Below the pieces are notes generated by a model. It saw only the letters and a program-made list of their open reading frames with translations. It was not told where the DNA came from and did not search any database. Source: Chromera velia (taxonomy: Eukaryota > Sar > Chromeraceae). Taken from it: DNA of 64,000 bases. Shown here piece after piece: positions 1 through 10,829 of this stretch; within the stretch, counting starts at the first letter, position 1; each line of letters opens with the position of its first letter. The translations under genes were made by a program, and so were the position numbers. The stretch is from assembly GCA_018398765.1 (NCBI GenBank), contig JAHBMJ010000443.1, positions 56,123 to 120,122 on the forward strand, in the 5' to 3' direction.

Positions 1-3000
1 TCGATGGGCTCCGGGTTCTTCTTCAGCCAGGCCCCGCGGGCAGTCCAGAGAACGCCTGCATGTGAGGAGGGAGGCACAGAGGGAGAGAGGCGTCCCATCA
101 ATCGCAAAGGAAAGGCTATTCTCTGAACCAATTACGCATTATGGATCGTAGCAACAATAACAGAGGGAAAATGCATAAATATGATTTCATCAAAATGACT
201 TGGGGGGCTGAGAAAGGAGAAAGTAATGGCAAGGGCGCGAAAGAAAGAATCCCTTCTGACCCGTACTTCCCCTCCATCCATTTCTACTGTCTGACATGCT
301 CAACTGCTTGTGAGAAACTAAAAGGGGGCTACAGAAAGATCTCATGTTGCGTGCCTGACTGACCACAATTGGGGCACTCCAGAACGTCCCCCACAAACGG
401 CCAGGAGGCAATCGCGAAGGACCTCTCGAAGGCCCCCCCCGATCTGTCCTTCCGGGACAGCATCGTTCGGCGAACCTGGGCAGAGAGAAGAGAAGAGAAG
501 AGAAAAGAACGAAAAATGCATGGTGCTGGATCACTGACAAGCGCATAGGTGTGTTTGGTGTGAGAGCGTCTGTGCGTATGTGAGTGTTCGTTTCCATTTG
601 AGAACCATTCCGACGCACTCCAGCTGCCTGTGCCCCTTCAAGAATGCGAACCGCGAAAAGACGGGACGAAACAGAGCACAAGGCAAAGCCAGTGAAACGA
701 GTAAGAGGCAAACTCGAAATGGTATGAAAACCTCAAAACAGCTTGACTGACCCTCACGCTCTCTCCTCTGTCCTCACTGCACTTCCTGCACAGCAGCACC
801 CGGTTCTCGAGGTTCACCCTGTAGATGCACCCCCCACCCCACCGCCCGGGCACAAGACCGCCCTCCATCCCCATATGCCCCCCACTCCCCACGCCCATCG
901 GGGGTGTCACAGGCCTACTCGAGTTGCGGCTGCTGTCTGTTCCCGTCAAACCCCCAGGAACACCAGTCGGGCAGTTGGTCCCCCCACCCCGGCTCGCTCC
1001 TCCGATTGCTGTGCCGTTGGCGGACCGGCACACGGCCCTGTGACGCCCTCCGTGGTTCATGCCCAGGCTGCACGCTGTACCGCAAGCCAGACACCCAGCA
1101 GGGCATCTGAAGACGTCGAATGGAATCACGCGGCCGTGCAGGAGTGACGGGGCAGCACCTCCTCCAGCAGCTGCCCCCCCTTCTGAACAGGAGGACGCAG
1201 AGAACTTGGTCGTCAATGCCTGCAGCACATAGAGGGAGGAAGGGAGGGAGGGAATGTGTCCATGTCAGCAGGGCAGAAGGAGAAAGACAGGAAGGAAAAG
1301 ATCTTTCCCAATCCGAGAGCCATGAAGGGAGGTGACAGTCGAGCTTCACGATTTACGGAGAGAAAGACGAACAAGACCCGAGACTCAACCCTGCACACAA
1401 AAGATGGTCGGCTTGCAAAGGTGTACAAGAAGAGGAAAAGGTTTAGCAGGAGAAGCAAAAGAAAAAACTTGCCTGCAGCGTGAGGAAAAACGTCCGCACG
1501 GAGCGTGCCACTCGGAGCGTGGAGTCTCTTCTCAGAAATGCCCGTATCCGGTTGCGCAGAGGACGGAAGTTCGTTCCCCCCATGGGAACCAACTGATCAT
1601 TCTGATCTCCCCTCCCTTCCCTCTCCCTCCCCCCCGGGGAGTCCTCAGAGAGCAGAGACAAAGCGGAGGTTCCCGAAGTTTTCGCACTCACACGACGAGA
1701 GGTCACGGCGCTGTCGTCGAACACTTCCTCTGCCTCTCCCACCGCCCCCCCCTCCCCCTCCTCGTCCCGTTCCATCACTACAGGGTCTGTACGACACCCG
1801 ACATACTCAACGCAACAGAAGGCCTCGAACAGGGGACGCGTGTCGGAGGGAGACCGCACCGCACCTGCACAACGGCAAGTCAATGGACTCACAAAAATGC
1901 ACCAAAAAGAAGAAAAAAGAGAGGTAAACGGTCAGAAAACGTCAAAAGAGAAGAATGAGCAACAAGGAGAGGAAGAAAAGCATCAATTAGGCCATCACGA
2001 CGAGCACATGTACGCTGCTTGAGAAGGAAGGATGTCGTGTGTGCAGTTTCTATGTACACTATACAGCTAGGGGATAGGGAGATCTGTTGCATCGGCCCCT
2101 GTTGAGCCCTCTGTCTGTTGGCATTCTGGAGGATGTCACCTTCCCAGATCCTCTCTCTATATACCCCTCTCTCTCTCTTTCTCCCCTTCTTTCTTTTTCT
2201 CTCGCTCTTCTGAGTGAGTGAGTCAGTGAGTGAGTGAGTGAGTGAGTGACTCTATTTGTGTTTGTGCGTGCGTGTGTGTGCCTTTCTCTCTTCCTGACCT
2301 CTGTAAGCCTTCTTGAAGACCTCAAAGAACGACGCGGAGTCGAGGTAGGAGACGTTGACCTTCGTTGGCCTCATCTGTTGCTGGAGAGAGCGGGAGGCAG
2401 CGGCAGCCGCAAACATGCCGGGGGGGGGCATCTCACGTCCACTTCTTCTCCCACGCCCCTTCCGTCTCTGTGCCTCTCCTCCGTGCTGCTCTTTCTCTTT
2501 CTTCCCCTCCCCCTCTTCTTTCTCCTCGTTTGTGACGCACGCCTCCACTGTGTCGGCATCTGTCGTCCCTTCGTCAGTGGAGATCGTCTGCAGACGATGT
2601 GTGTGGGCGCCTGTCTGCGTCTTTGCTCTCTCCGTGTCTCCCTGCTGGGGGGCCGAGTTTGCATTCGCCTCGATGTCGAGGTCGAGAAATCGCGAGAACT
2701 CTTCGAGTCTCATCTGACTCTCTGCACTCGCAGCCTCTCCCTGCGAGAGTGAAACACCCTCGCGGGAAAGCTCTGCTTCCTCTCTAGAGTTCAAAGTGAT
2801 CCCCTCCGCTCCCTCTCCCTCTTTCTCCTTCTCTGCTTCCTCTGTTTCTTGCCCCCCTTCCTCCCTCTCCCTCCCGTTAGGCTCCCGTTCGTCCTCAGGC
2901 TGCTGAGAGTCCGCAACCCCTCCCGCCCTCCTCTCCTGATCTCTCTCTGTCACCGCCGCTGCGTCTGTTGCAGGAGCAGAGGAAGAGGCATCCAGAGCAT

Positions 3001-3947
3001 TGAGGTCACCGGCACTCTTGCTGCGGTGAGCTTGGGACATGCCGTGGCCCCCCTCGGCAGAGGCAGAGGGTGCCGTCTCTCCCTCCCCCTCTCCCTGGGA
3101 CTGGGAGAGGGACAGACGATCCCTGACATCTGGAACCAGAGCAGCGGCAGCAGCGGGAGGGGCCCCGGCCTTGGGTGAGCCGGGGGCTGTGCGGGCCTGT
3201 CGTTGGTTTTGGGCCTTCATCGATCGACGGGGGGGGGGAAGGACTGAGTCCTCCGGGGAAGACCTCTTGGTTTCCTCGTCTGGTCCCCCCCCCTCTCTCT
3301 TCTGCGCCTTTTCAGGGGCGACTGGCTCAGCAGGGGCATCGTTGGCATTTAAGTTAGGGTTGCGGGAAGCCATGAGGGGAGAGAAACTAGTGTTGGCAAG
3401 CTTCGTCATTCCCTCTGCCAGCTGTCCCGCAATATCACGGAAAGCATCTATGGCGTCTCCGATCCGGTCCATCATTTCATTCTCAATCCCCCCATTACCC
3501 TCACGTCCGTCATTTGCACCAGAAGGGGGGGCAAAAAGCCCCCCAACAGGGGCCACCGCGGGTCCACTGGGCTCCTCTGGTGCGGGTTCGGATGAGAGGG
3601 GGGGGGGCGGGGTATGCCCCCCCCCTCCAAACCTAGATGAACTGGACCGTCCCCCTTCTTTCTCTGACGTTTTCAGGTTGGCAGCTGCAACGCTTGTGTT
3701 TGCACTGCTGGCCCTTGCTGTGGTTTTTGGGGTGCCGGTTGATGAAGAGGCAAATGAGTCCAGGGTGAGGGGTTCCGAGTGGAGGGTTTCGTGGAAAATG
3801 ATCACCTGCAGGGGGAGGCAGGGGGCAGAAAGAGACGCATAAAGTCGAAAGCTAACGGAAAGAACGATTGCAACGCCGGCTCCCAAACACAGGTTGTTAC
3901 ATGATTGTACGGTGAGTGAGTGAGTGAGTGAGTGAGTGAGTGAGTGA

Positions 3948-3988
<41 letters not shown>

Positions 3989-4719
3989 TGTGTGTAAATC
4001 CTTTCGTGGGAAGATACAAAACTGTGGGCCCGAAGAGAAGGCAAAAACACTGTGCCGATGGATGCACGCACAAGACAGTACGCTGACTCCCCTACCTATC
4101 GACTCACCGATGCGCCCATGTGCTGCATAGGGGTGCCGTGCACCTCTGCCACTGTACGCAGTTCATCTGCGAAGTAGTTGACGAATGCTTGGGATGCATC
4201 CTCGAGGAAGTGGAAGACATCTGTGGTCAGCCTCTCCCCCCATTTTCTGTATACAATGATATCCGAAATGGCAAGCACTTTCAGAAGCGTTCGCTTGCGC
4301 ACTGCCTCTGCTTCTGGGTGTGACACGAGTCCCATCATCCCCTCTGTGTCGATGATGATGGCGTCGTCACAGCGTCGGAGGGGATCCCTCCATAGGGCTG
4401 CCTGCACTCCTGGAGGACCTCCTATCTGGCTGGCAGAAGTCTGGAAGACTTCTTGACGACCTCGGCCAAAGAAAAGACGGTTCAACGTATGGGATTTTCC
4501 TGCACCTGTCTCACCAAAGATAGATACCACTTTGACTTTTTTGTTGGGACTACAGCCGAGATTTGCCGCCAGTTGTTCGACTGAGTCCACCATCAACCTT
4601 TCCTCTCCGTTGACCAAAACAAAGCTACCAGACTGAGCTTGCTGCATCGTCTCGGAGCCAACGAAACTCCGAGCATCTACAACAGAGCCCGAGTCCTTCT
4701 GGTTGTGAGCTGCTTTCAT
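1..4719 (-). CDS. ZFYVE1/DFCP1-like GTPase (5' part, runs off the left edge)
   Basis: Reading on the minus strand, exons are 4108-4719, 2299-3805, 1473 to about 1885, about 752-1219, 364-475 and 1 to about 57. The first exon starts at an ATG at 4719 and carries a P-loop GETGAGKS (residues 69-76) and a DTEG G3 motif (124-127). The joined protein then follows vertebrate ZFYVE1 (DFCP1): VIIFHET, FRPLRNRIRAF, a Cys/His block with CLACG and GMNHGG, ENRVLLCRKC, then LECPNCG joined to VLWTARGAW. In animals DFCP1 is a nucleotide-binding protein of omegasomes and lipid droplets with C-terminal FYVE fingers; that end would lie outside the window, so its presence is unknown. Exon 2299-3805 inserts about 450 low-complexity Ser/Glu/Ala/Pro-rich residues into the GTPase region. 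The intron between exons ending at 1473 and starting at 1219 has a GC donor (CAG/GCAAGT). All junctions keep phase. Confidence 0.82.
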
Positions 4720-5574
4720 TGCTACAGTCCAGTGGAGATTCTGTGAAAAACGCTTACTGAAGAAAGAGAAACGCCATCAACCCACCACAGCAAGGATCCC
4801 ACAAATCGAAAATCGTGTTGCGCTGCCGTGTCACTGACCTGTGACAAAAGAAAGCAACCTATCGACAAGTACTACACTGCTGGAAAGATTTCGGGCAGAT
4901 GCATTACCACACTTCACTGCATGAGACTGGAGCCCAAAACCAAAATAAAATGCACATTGAAATCGTGAGTCTGATCGATCGATGAAGTCTGTCAGAAGAT
5001 TCTTGTCGAGCCTGTCACTGTTGCTGATTGTTGCTGCTAGCCCTTTTGGCTTTAAATTTCTTTGCGACAATTTGGGCCACGGGAAAAAAGCGTGCGACCA
5101 CGTCTCGGCCCCAAGAGAATTTGTGTGTGTCCCCAGACTGCACCCCCGCGCGCCCGCGGCATTTTACAAAAAGGCCCACATTTTTTCACATTAAATTTCC
5201 TCAGCCTTGGTTGGCGCAAGGCAAAAGAAAAAACCTTGCAGAATTTCAAGGCACTACTAACATGCAGCGACCAACACAGCGGATTCTCAAGATTTCGCAA
5301 GAATGTTTTGCGTGCCTCCTCGTACGTCGAATTGCCAGCTTTCACTTTTCAAAAAAGCTTGACCCCTCTCTTTGAAGGAGGTTCCTTGCACATGATTCTG
5401 CCTGTCTTCTGTCAGTAATTCAGACTGTCTAACACGAAGTCCTCCATAGAACCTGCTTTTGTACTCTGAAGGCCTCAGGGAGCCAGCGAGGTTGCCTTGG
5501 GGTGACCAAAATTTACAACGTGGAAGAGTGTCTCCTGCCCTGGTAGGAGTACATTGAAGTAGTCCCTCTTCTGC
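4720..5574. promoter_or_regulatory. Divergent intergenic spacer between the ZFYVE1-like gene and the membrane-protein gene
   Basis: This is the 855-bp gap between two start codons that face away from each other, so it should hold both promoters. No coding exon was recognised. The only distinctive element is a CpG-dense stretch at about 5088-5165 (containing CCCCGCGCGCCCGCGG) in otherwise CpG-poor DNA. No TATA box could be assigned. Confidence 0.5.
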
Positions 5575-8500
5575 ATGAATGTCATGATGCGTGCCCTGTT
5601 TTCGTTTCTTTTGGTGACCACTGTCGCTGGTTCTAAGCGAACCCGTGGTCAAAAGAGACTTCCTGAGACTGGAGGGGCTTCCGCTACCTATGCTCCCCAT
5701 GGAGGCCCCTCTCATTCCTTTGCCCCTCCCAGAGACTCTCTTCGACCTTCCATTGCCATCGATGAGAGTGGGAGTGAGGAAATCGTCCCATTTGAAGTCG
5801 ACAGACTCATCTCTGCCCGTGCTGAACCCAATGGTAAGTCTGCTTTTGCTGGACTGACATCTCTCAGTCTTAGTTGCTGCGGATTTGCCATCCCTTCTCC
5901 TCTCTTCCTTGCAGGTCTCTCCGGGTGGTCTGCCAAGGTGATCCTCACAGGCAGCGGCTTCGATGGAGCCACCTTTCTTGCAATTAAGAATGGAGGCGAG
6001 AGCGCATGCCTCTCTGCCCCCGATGAAGACCTCGTCCTCGGTCAGTGAGGGGGAATTCTCTGAAAGCGACTGCTGCTGTCCCTTTTTTTCTCCATGTCCT
6101 ATCCCTTTCTTGTTTCACCCCTTCTACCCTGATGGCTTCACTCCCTGCCCCTCTGGTTACTGTCTCTGTTTGCGGTTGAGTGCTCCTGAGTTGACCCTCC
6201 CTCTTTCGCTGCCCCTTCTGCCCACAGAGACTTATTCTTGTGCTCTCATCTCTCGTCTTTTCTGCCTGCAGGTGGAACCGGTGAGGTGTCTACTTCCGGA
6301 CGCCATGCGCCTCAGCAGATTGGTCAGTCACATAAGGCCTCTCATTGCCCTTCTTTGACTGTATCTGTGTCACTGGGTCCCCTTGTCATCCCAATGCTGC
6401 GCTGCAGAAGTGGTCAGTCCCTCTGTTCCATTGTTGATGGAAGTTTCTACGCGGTGTGTGTTTGCAGTTTTCGGGTTTGAGAAGGAGTCAGACCGTGAGT
6501 GGCGTCACAGCCTCTCCCTCTGCCTCTACCCCTCGAGTGTTTCCGTCTCCCCCGAGAATTCCGAGGAGGCCCCAGAGGGCGTCTTCGTGGGGAATTTGAA
6601 GATTGGGGACGGTTGCACCCGAGATTCTGCTGGAGACTGCCAGCGTCCTGCAATCGTCTCGGACCTTTCCGATGGGGAGCTTCCCGAAGTAGATGTGCAG
6701 ACCCGCTCTCTGGCTCTCCTTTTTCCCCGCAGAGACGCGGCCTTTTCAGTGTCCCTGTCCGGTCGTGGTTTCTCTGATCGGAACATCATTGCACTGAAGC
6801 CTGCGGATGTGGGCTGCAGGGGGGGGTACAGGACTGAGTCTCTCATGTGGAAGACGGGGGCAGAGGCTACCCATGTTTCTGATGGACAGACAGAGGCAGA
6901 GGAGGACCCAGGTGTGTCACTGCAGCCTTCCGGGCCTGCTGCCAAGCGCAGTGCGCCTAGGCGCCGTCTGAAATCAGACAACGCCCCCCAGCTGCGTAGA
7001 CAGAACGCACAAGACCTCTCTTGGTTTGAGGCCGAGGATCAGGAGGACACCCCCACTACTGCTGAGGAGCCTGCTGAGATGGTTGAGTGGCAGTTTGAGG
7101 AGGAGTTGTCCGGGGGTGTGGCTAGTGCGATGGGAGGGGAGAGTGCCTACCACGCGTGTCTCTACTCCAACGCCTTCGACATCCGGCCGCAACACGTGGC
7201 CAATGTCATTTTTAAGCGTCAGTCTGCATGGCAGGGGGGCAGAGAAATCTGCTGGGGACATCAAGGACAATGAATGAGGGAGACCGAAAAATCAAAGCCA
7301 AAGAAAGAAAACTTGTGCGTTTCATGAGGGCGCTTGTGGACCTCCGCTGTCTACATTCTGATTTCGTTCAGCGATGAAGTTTTGTCTTCGTGCCTTCCTA
7401 CCGAGCCTTTTCTCTTCTTATCACGCAAAGGGACATCTGCGTTTCCGTGTGCGTCCTCTCCTTCTGCTTTGTGTCTGAATGCTTTGGAAGTTGTTCGATC
7501 TTCTGCTGGCACAGGGCTTGAGTAACTGCTTTTTGAATGGCTTTCTGGATCTGTTCTTAAGCATTGATGAGTGAGGGAACCACCTGATTGGATTGGATTG
7601 GATGCGTGCAGCTCCTACGGCAGACTTCCTCCGTCTAGCGTTCCTTGCTTTCGTCGCCTTCCCTCTTGGTCTGCTCGCCATTTTCTCCCTCGCCTTCGCA
7701 TGGTCAGTCCTCTTGCAGGGGGTTAGGGGGTCCTCCCAGTCCGGAGAGTAGAAAGGGGTTGTCGAGGCGATCCTCCTTTCTTTTGTTTTTCCGATCCGTT
7801 CTCACAGGATCTATTGGCGTATTTGTCTGTGACAGTCTGCGTGTCTGGGTGCGTCATGTGTTTACTTCCTTGACTGAGTGGATGAACCAACTGTTCCTAA
7901 GTGACTGATTCATCGGCTTACCTGGACTCGTTGGCTGACTGAGTGACCGATTGACTGTTTTTCTTTGCGTCTGGCTGATTGTGTGACTGTCTGACTCTGC
8001 AGGAGCAGCCGGGGGTCTGTGAAGATTCCAGGCAGCTCCCTGGTGGCCTCTCAGTGCAAGAGCCGCCGGAAGAAGGGAAAGAGCGGCACTTCCAGTTCCT
8101 CCAAGAGCAGCAGGACGAGCGGAAGATCTGAGGGCAGAGGGTCTGCAGACAGGTGAGTCAAGTGAGAAATAAGTGCTTGTTTGTTGTCAGACTGTGGGGA
8201 TGGAGGCGCAAGTGTGTGTTTTGTCGGACTTTGAAGAGAGAGCGGTGCCATGCGTGTTGATTTCGACTGCGTGTTCAGGAATGTTGTGGGTAGGTGGGTG
8301 CATGTGTTCCTGTTGTTGCAGTGTCTTTCTTTTTTTGTTGGTCGCCCTTCCAGTCTGTAAATTTTCTTCGGGGGCATCTCGTTGGAGGCGAATTAAGGTC
8401 GTTGAGCGACAGGGGAGAGAATGTCGGGGCAAGGAAGTTTGTTCGCGAGAGAGAGCATGGGAGGGAGGGAAGGAAGAGAGACAGGAAAGGAGGACCACCT

Positions 8501-9173
8501 CTTGGGAGGAATCTGTCGGCAGTGAGTGAGTGCGCTTCTTTCTTTCTGGTGTTGACAGACAGGACAAGTATGAGGACTGAGTGCATCTGGTGGATGAGGG
8601 GTGTAATCAGGCAGTGCGGTTCTTGACGCGGAACTTTCCTGTTGCTTTCCTCTCGTGCTGCTTTTCACTTTTCATTTCTTTTCCCTCCCTTTGCTTGTTT
8701 TCTGTCGGTATGTCTTCTTTCCTGTCTGCAGGAGTCTGCGGGCCTCTCACGGCGTTTCCTTCTCGGCCACCGCTGCCGAGTCTGCATTCGGACCCCAGTC
8801 CCTTGCACCTGCCCGTCCTGTTAGCTCTGCCGCAGCTGATGACCTCTTTTCTCCCCTGGAGGCCTCCAACGGGGGTGCTCAGTCGGGTGCTGTGCGCGGA
8901 ATTCCCTCGGCACAGGAGAGGCTTCTGTCTATGCATGGGGGAAGAAGCAAGGGGTATGCACGTGGGGGGTTTGTGGGGACAGTTGACCGTCTCCCTTCTG
9001 ACATTCCCGCCTCCCGTGCCTCCACGCCCCTCTCCTTCCACCACCCCCATAGGACGCCCTCTGCTGGGGCCTCTTCGGGATCCGTTCCCGTCTCTTCCAG
9101 TAGCTCTGGTGGCAGGAGCTCCTCCGGGCGTCTCCCGTCTCTTGCAGAGTACGGGGGGAGCACCATGCTGTAA
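5575..9173 (+). CDS. Type I membrane protein: signal peptide, ectodomain, one TM helix, Ser-rich tail
   Basis: Exons on the plus strand are 5575-5833, 5915-6040, 6272-6322, about 6408-7217, 7612-7702, 8003-8152 and 8732-9173, and the junctions checked keep phase. The ATG at 5575 (or 5584/5587) opens a signal peptide with hydrophobic core ALFSFLLVTTVAG. The ectodomain has two related stretches, VILTGSGFDGATFLAIKNG (exon 2) and VSLSGRGFSDRNIIALKPAD (about 6750-6810), each followed by a Cys, resembling the loose 'LTLSGxGLsxxDxI' repeats of protist surface proteins. Exon 7612-7702 encodes one hydrophobic helix (about 24 residues, LAFLAFVAFPLGLLAIFSLAF), followed by a basic RRKKGK stop-transfer and a Ser/Gly-rich tail of about 195 residues. 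Stop TAA at 9171-9173; AATAAA at 9205. I recognise no named family. The exon near 6408-6470 may be split further. Confidence 0.7.
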
Positions 9174-10829
9174 GGATGCAGTGAAGTTAGAGGAGAGAGA
9201 GAAGAATAAAGGGAGCGAGGGGGGGTTGTTTTTTGAAGTCAGGGAGTGGTGGAGAGGAAGGGATTAGAAAAAAAGGATCCCGCCCTCTATCGTTCTCACC
9301 CCCTTGCTTGCCTGATGTCTCTCATAGGTCTGGGTAGAGAGAAGAGAGGAAAGGCAGACAGAGAAAGAAGTCTTCTTCAGGTTCTCTCCCGCGAGTCTCG
9401 CGTTCTTCCTGACTGATAAGACAGTGGAGGGGGAGACAGACAGGAGACAGAAAGGGAAAGCAGATGAAATGCCGGGGTGTTATGACGAGATGCCGTAAAG
9501 CATAAAGAAGCAGTGACAAAAAGTTTGACCGATCGACAAATCAAGTGTAGAAAAGGAAACTCTGGAGGGAGAGGAGACCATTTGAAAAGGCAAGCCGCAC
9601 ACCTTCCTTCTTGGTCGGGCTGGCTGGCTGGTTGGGGTGTTATCATCTTTGACTGTTCCTTCTTTCATTTCTTGGTCAACCGGTGGAAGGGGGGAGGGGG
9701 AGTTGTCCTCTTTCTCTTCTCTCCGACCCGTGTGTGGCCGCCTTACCCTGCGGCACTTGGAGCCTTGGGGTGAGGGCGGGTGAGTGCATTGCGCCCTTCA
9801 GGGGAGCGGGGAGAGGGGGTGGGGTGGGGTGGGGTGAAAAGTTGGGGTCGGTGGGCGGGCGGGTGCTTGCTCTTTGTGTGTGAAGTTTGATTAGTGAATG
9901 TTGTGAGGGTTCGGGTTGGGGGGGGTAAGGGAAGTTTGATGAATTTTCGTTCTTTCGTGGCTGCTTTCTTTATTTCTACCTTGTTGCTTTCTTTCTTGGA
10001 GTTTCCCCCTCCAATCTTCGTCTCCGTGAGTCCCCTACCCTCCTTACTGGAGTAAGGCAAGAAAATCGAGTGATCAGTCGTATTTTCCCCTCCATCTCCT
10101 TTCGTCGTCCGTTCATTCACTCACTCGTCAATCCATTCCACCACTTCCCCTCACCCACTAGGTGAAGTATTCTTTCATTCCGACACCAAACCATCGTTCG
10201 CTGATTCTAAAAGTGGTAGTCAGGTGGGCGTGAGTGTCTAGTTGTCTGTCTGTTTCTTGTTGGATGACTGGGTCACTCAACTTTTTCATTCGATCGCGAC
10301 GAAGTCTTCTGAAACCGAACGGACAATCGAAAATCTGCAGAAGCCTTTAAAAAAATTGCACCAGACTGAATGGGGTGATATACCTTCAAACAGTCTGCAA
10401 GTCTTCTCGGTCTGCAGTGACTGATAATGGGATCAGAGCAAACGGTCGATACCTACATCGATATACATGCAAACACGAAGAAGGAAGCAAAGGCCTGACA
10501 GCCTGAGAAACGAGGGTAGGAAGGCGTGCCTAGACACTTAAAACTTGAAAGCCAATGAGTCTAGCGCTCACTGTAGGCTTAGCTAGCCAAAGAACAGTCT
10601 AGATAGCAATAGTCAGAGTTGGACTACGTTGAACATGCTTGTTTGATTGATTGATTGATTGATTGATATGTTCCACCCTAGGGCCTTCCCGTTATGTCTA
10701 TCTGTCGCTGTGTTTAACCCAGTTTGACTTGAATTTTAAAGGAAAAAGTAGATTAAAATAGATTAAACCAGTACATTCGGAACAAGAAACAAGAGGTAGA
10801 GCGCCCATCCAACCGACTAACACTAACCT
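9174..10829. other. Intergenic region, no gene seen
   Basis: Between the stop of the membrane-protein gene and the first assignable exon of the eIF4G-like gene I find no convincing coding exon on either strand. The open frames here are short, of odd composition (Gly/Trp or Ser/Leu from G- and T-rich DNA), and lack splice-flanked exons. The DNA includes a G-rich stretch (about 9795-9870) and the GATT-associated repeat at 10643-10710. The 3' terminal exon of the eIF4G-like gene could lie here unnoticed. Confidence 0.5.
10643..10720 (+). repeat. GATT array followed by a dispersed repeat core, copy A
   Basis: Five to six GATT units are followed by a core CTAGGGCCTTCCCGTTATG and then TCTATCTGTCGCTG. 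The same arrangement, on the opposite strand, occurs at about 21160-21245. Two copies sharing both microsatellite and core suggest a short interspersed element. Confidence 0.45.

Noticed and set aside
3039-3842. 267-codon plus-strand frame opposite the ZFYVE1-like insert
   Set aside because: Shadow of a GC- and Ser/Glu-rich sense exon. The sense frame is bounded by phase-matched splice sites and family sequence.
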